Below, in pieces: positions 63,619-64,000 of a DNA stretch of 64,000 nt. Position numbers and translations under genes: made by a program. Under the pieces are notes generated by a model. It was given only the letters and a program-made list of their open reading frames with translations. It was not told the DNA's origin and searched no databases. Origin of the DNA: Paenibacillus sp. yr247 (GTDB lineage Bacteria; Bacillota; Bacilli; Paenibacillales; NBRC-103111); NCBI RefSeq assembly GCF_900103825.1, contig NZ_FNIF01000017.1, forward strand, positions 1 through 64,000, written 5' to 3'. Numbering within the stretch: position 1 is the first letter of the stretch; each line of letters begins with the position of its first letter.

Positions 63619-64000
63619 TACACCTCAGCTCCTTGGAACTTCACCACACGCTCACCTTCGGTAACAACACCCAAACGGTAGGCTTGCTCGCCTTGCGCTT
63701 CGGCTGCTGCAATCGCCTTCTCAGCATCGTCCGCTCCCACGATAATAACCATCCCGATCCCCATGTTGAACGTGCGGAACATATCGTTGTTCGAAATGCC
63801 GCCCTCACGCTGCATCAACCCAAAGATCGGAAGAATCGGCCACGATCCATATTGGATTTCGACGTTCACGCCTTCAGGCAGAACGCGCGGAATATTTTCG
63901 ATAAAGCCGCCGCCTGTAATGTGTGCCATACCTTTAATAGCAACGTCTTCCAGCATCGCCAGAACTGGCTTCACATAAAGCTTAGTTGGCTCCAGCAGCA
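63618..64000 (-). CDS. purM: Phosphoribosylformylglycinamidine cyclo-ligase, C-terminal part
   Basis: The last 127 codons of a gene whose 5' part lies beyond the window. Family marks: MAHITGGGFIENIPRVLPEG, WPILPIFGLMQREGGISNND, and FNMGIGMVIIV. Makes AIR from FGAM with ATP. It is coupled to purN through TAATG. Confidence 0.93.
   Translation of the reverse strand, partial: LLEPTKLYVKPVLAMLEDVAIKGMAHITGGGFIENIPRVLPEGVNVEIQYGSWPILPIFGLMQREGGISNNDMFRTFNMGIGMVIIVGADDAEKAIAAAEAQGEQAYRLGVVTEGERVVKFQGAEV

Overview
The window reads as chromosome of a Gram-positive, spore-forming Bacillota, most likely Paenibacillus or a close relative. The evidence is strong AGGAGG-type ribosome sites, lipobox lipoproteins, an LplA/B/C-type sugar ABC transporter with a membrane-bound AraC regulator, a YqfQ-like protein, and the order rlmD, dgkB, yerC, yerB, purD, purH, purN, purM, which echoes the yefA/yerQ/yerC/yerB/pur neighbourhood of Bacillus subtilis. 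No rRNA, tRNA or CRISPR array was seen. Assignments rest on motifs read by eye; no database search was run.

Left part (1-16.5 kb). Here secA2, a SlaP-like gene and the start of an exported protein gene form an accessory-secretion cluster. Next come an orphan ParA with a small partner and a seven-gene minus-strand operon: solute-binding lipoprotein, two permeases, amidohydrolase, Rieske ferredoxin, nagB, nagA. That operon is read away from a divergent AraC-type regulator. A group of small basic proteins and a membrane protein follows.

Middle part (16.7-50.4 kb). This is a layered and heavily eroded defence region. It holds a McrBC/DUF2357 gene in several copies, a broken Wadjet-type jetD, a toxin-antitoxin pair and a ParB-AAA ATPase with a Toprim-like partner. 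It also holds a NERD protein, an XRE/ImmA pair, a C5-methyltransferase with a NotI-like nuclease and a Vsr repair enzyme, a giant DruE-like helicase operon with a decayed RecB-type nuclease, a reverse-transcriptase remnant, and transposon debris. Three 28-bp sequences (23675, 37318, 50446) match the 3' end of rlmD. They look like attachment sites that divide the region into two tandem units of about 13 kb, both inserted at rlmD, and possibly an older third unit further left.

Right part (50.4-64 kb). This is ordinary core chromosome: rlmD, dgkB, a CbiX-like chelatase, yerC, a YqfQ-like protein, yerB, a DCC thiol oxidoreductase, a DODA-type dioxygenase, a cell-wall amidase and the end of the purine operon (purM, purN, purH, purD). 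Two intergenic regions there share short repeat modules.

The best candidates for undescribed biology are the helicase operon at 39.0-48.7 kb with its 33-bp palindrome, the ParB-AAA/Toprim pair at 24.0-27.0 kb, and the methyltransferase gene in which a second 220-codon frame carries a conserved methyltransferase motif missing from the main frame.
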